Both the position numbers and the translations under genes were made by a program. From Campylobacter sp. (GTDB taxonomy: Bacteria > Campylobacterota > Campylobacteria > Campylobacterales > Campylobacteraceae): a stretch of 7,558 nt of DNA. Under the pieces are notes generated by a model, which saw only the letters and a list, made by a program, of their open reading frames with translations, was not told the DNA's origin and made no database searches. The stretch is from the NCBI GenBank assembly GCA_024680445.1, contig JAILCJ010000209.1:1-7558 (forward strand), read 5' to 3'. Positions 7,274 to 7,558 of the stretch are shown in pieces (the first letter of the stretch is position 1; the number at the start of each line of letters is the position of its first letter).

Positions 7274-7558
7274 CTAAATTTTATCCACAATTTTTTTTGA
7301 TTTTTATTTATTTTGTGTTATGCAAGTATAATTTTTAATGCAATTTTAACATTAAATTTAATTTTTTAAAGACTTGGCTCTACTCAAACTCCAACGCAAT
7401 TACATCTATAAAAAATTAATATTTATCCTCTCTTATAATTTTCAAAAAATAAATTTCTTGAAATTTTAAAGTGTTTTTCTGCTTCGCTACGACTACATAT
7501 AAAAGCATACATCTATACCCAAATAATTAAAATTTTTCTACTAACAATCACCAAATAT
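7274..7558. other. AT-rich non-coding region after tRNA-Asn, no gene seen
   Basis: No reading frame with a ribosome binding site is visible on either strand across these 285 bases. An eight-T run at 7291-7298 may help end the tRNA transcript. A TATAAT at 7327-7332 in T-rich context is followed by an inverted repeat at 7334-7356. A second TATAAT lies at 7434-7439, and TACATCTATA occurs twice (7401-7410 and 7508-7517). No copy of the tRNA 3' end is found, so there is no sign that an element has integrated at this tRNA within the window. Confidence 0.6.
7327..7332 (+). promoter_or_regulatory. Candidate orphan -10 box (TATAAT)
   Basis: A perfect TATAAT preceded by a T-rich stretch (TTTTTATTTATTTTG from 7301), which is the usual look of a Campylobacter sigma-70 promoter. 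A start would fall near 7339. The TTGATT at 7297-7302 is 24 bases away, too far for a -35. The sequence just downstream encodes no protein in the window, so the promoter may serve a gene beyond the edge, a small RNA, or nothing. Confidence 0.3.

Noticed and set aside
7401..7517. Direct repeat TACATCTATA at 7401-7410 and 7508-7517
   Set aside because: Only two 10-base copies in very AT-rich DNA, with no flanking symmetry or regular spacing; chance is sufficient.
7274..7558. tRNA-Asn as an integration site for a mobile element
   Set aside because: No integrase gene and no repeat of the tRNA 3' end is visible downstream; the AT-rich stretch alone is not evidence.

Overview
The window is core chromosomal DNA of an AT-rich epsilonproteobacterium, most likely a Campylobacter species other than C. 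jejuni. Two things point there. The first is the divergent block nadD-rsfS / gapA-pgk-tpiA-fabI, which as I recall is the arrangement in C. jejuni. The second is the Campylobacter-like wording of the proteins, such as Pgk beginning [11 protein letters not shown] and TpiA with NLKCNHTR. I found no mobile element, phage gene, CRISPR array or accessory gene system.

Layout. Positions 1-204 hold no gene but contain a strong minus-strand terminator. Positions 205-2126 form a tight minus-strand operon, transcribed nadD -> rsfS -> a vWA/OmpA lipoprotein. Positions 2127-2205 are a 79-bp divergent control region with overlapping candidate -10 boxes. Positions 2206-5915 form a plus-strand operon gapA-pgk-tpiA-fabI in which each gene overlaps the next. 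Positions 5916-6115 are a non-coding spacer with a terminator-like hairpin. Positions 6116-7045 are prs. Positions 7046-7198 hold two inverted repeats, a terminator-like stem and a near-consensus promoter. Positions 7199-7273 are tRNA-Asn(GUU) with its CCA encoded. Positions 7274-7558 are AT-rich, with no gene seen.

How the genes fit together. gapA, pgk and tpiA interconvert triose phosphates and 3-phosphoglycerate; in Campylobacter, which generally lacks phosphofructokinase, this module is thought to run mainly towards gluconeogenesis. nadD makes the dinucleotide precursor of the NAD(P) used by GapA and FabI. prs makes PRPP for nucleotide and NAD synthesis. fabI completes fatty-acid elongation. 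rsfS silences ribosomes when nutrients are short. The lipoprotein probably ties the outer membrane to peptidoglycan.

The points most worth a second look are small: the GapA cofactor-site residues, the terminator whose 3' arm is also the -35 region of the tRNA promoter, the TTG start of nadD behind an eight-A run, and the structured fabI-prs spacer. I see no evidence of a new biological system here.
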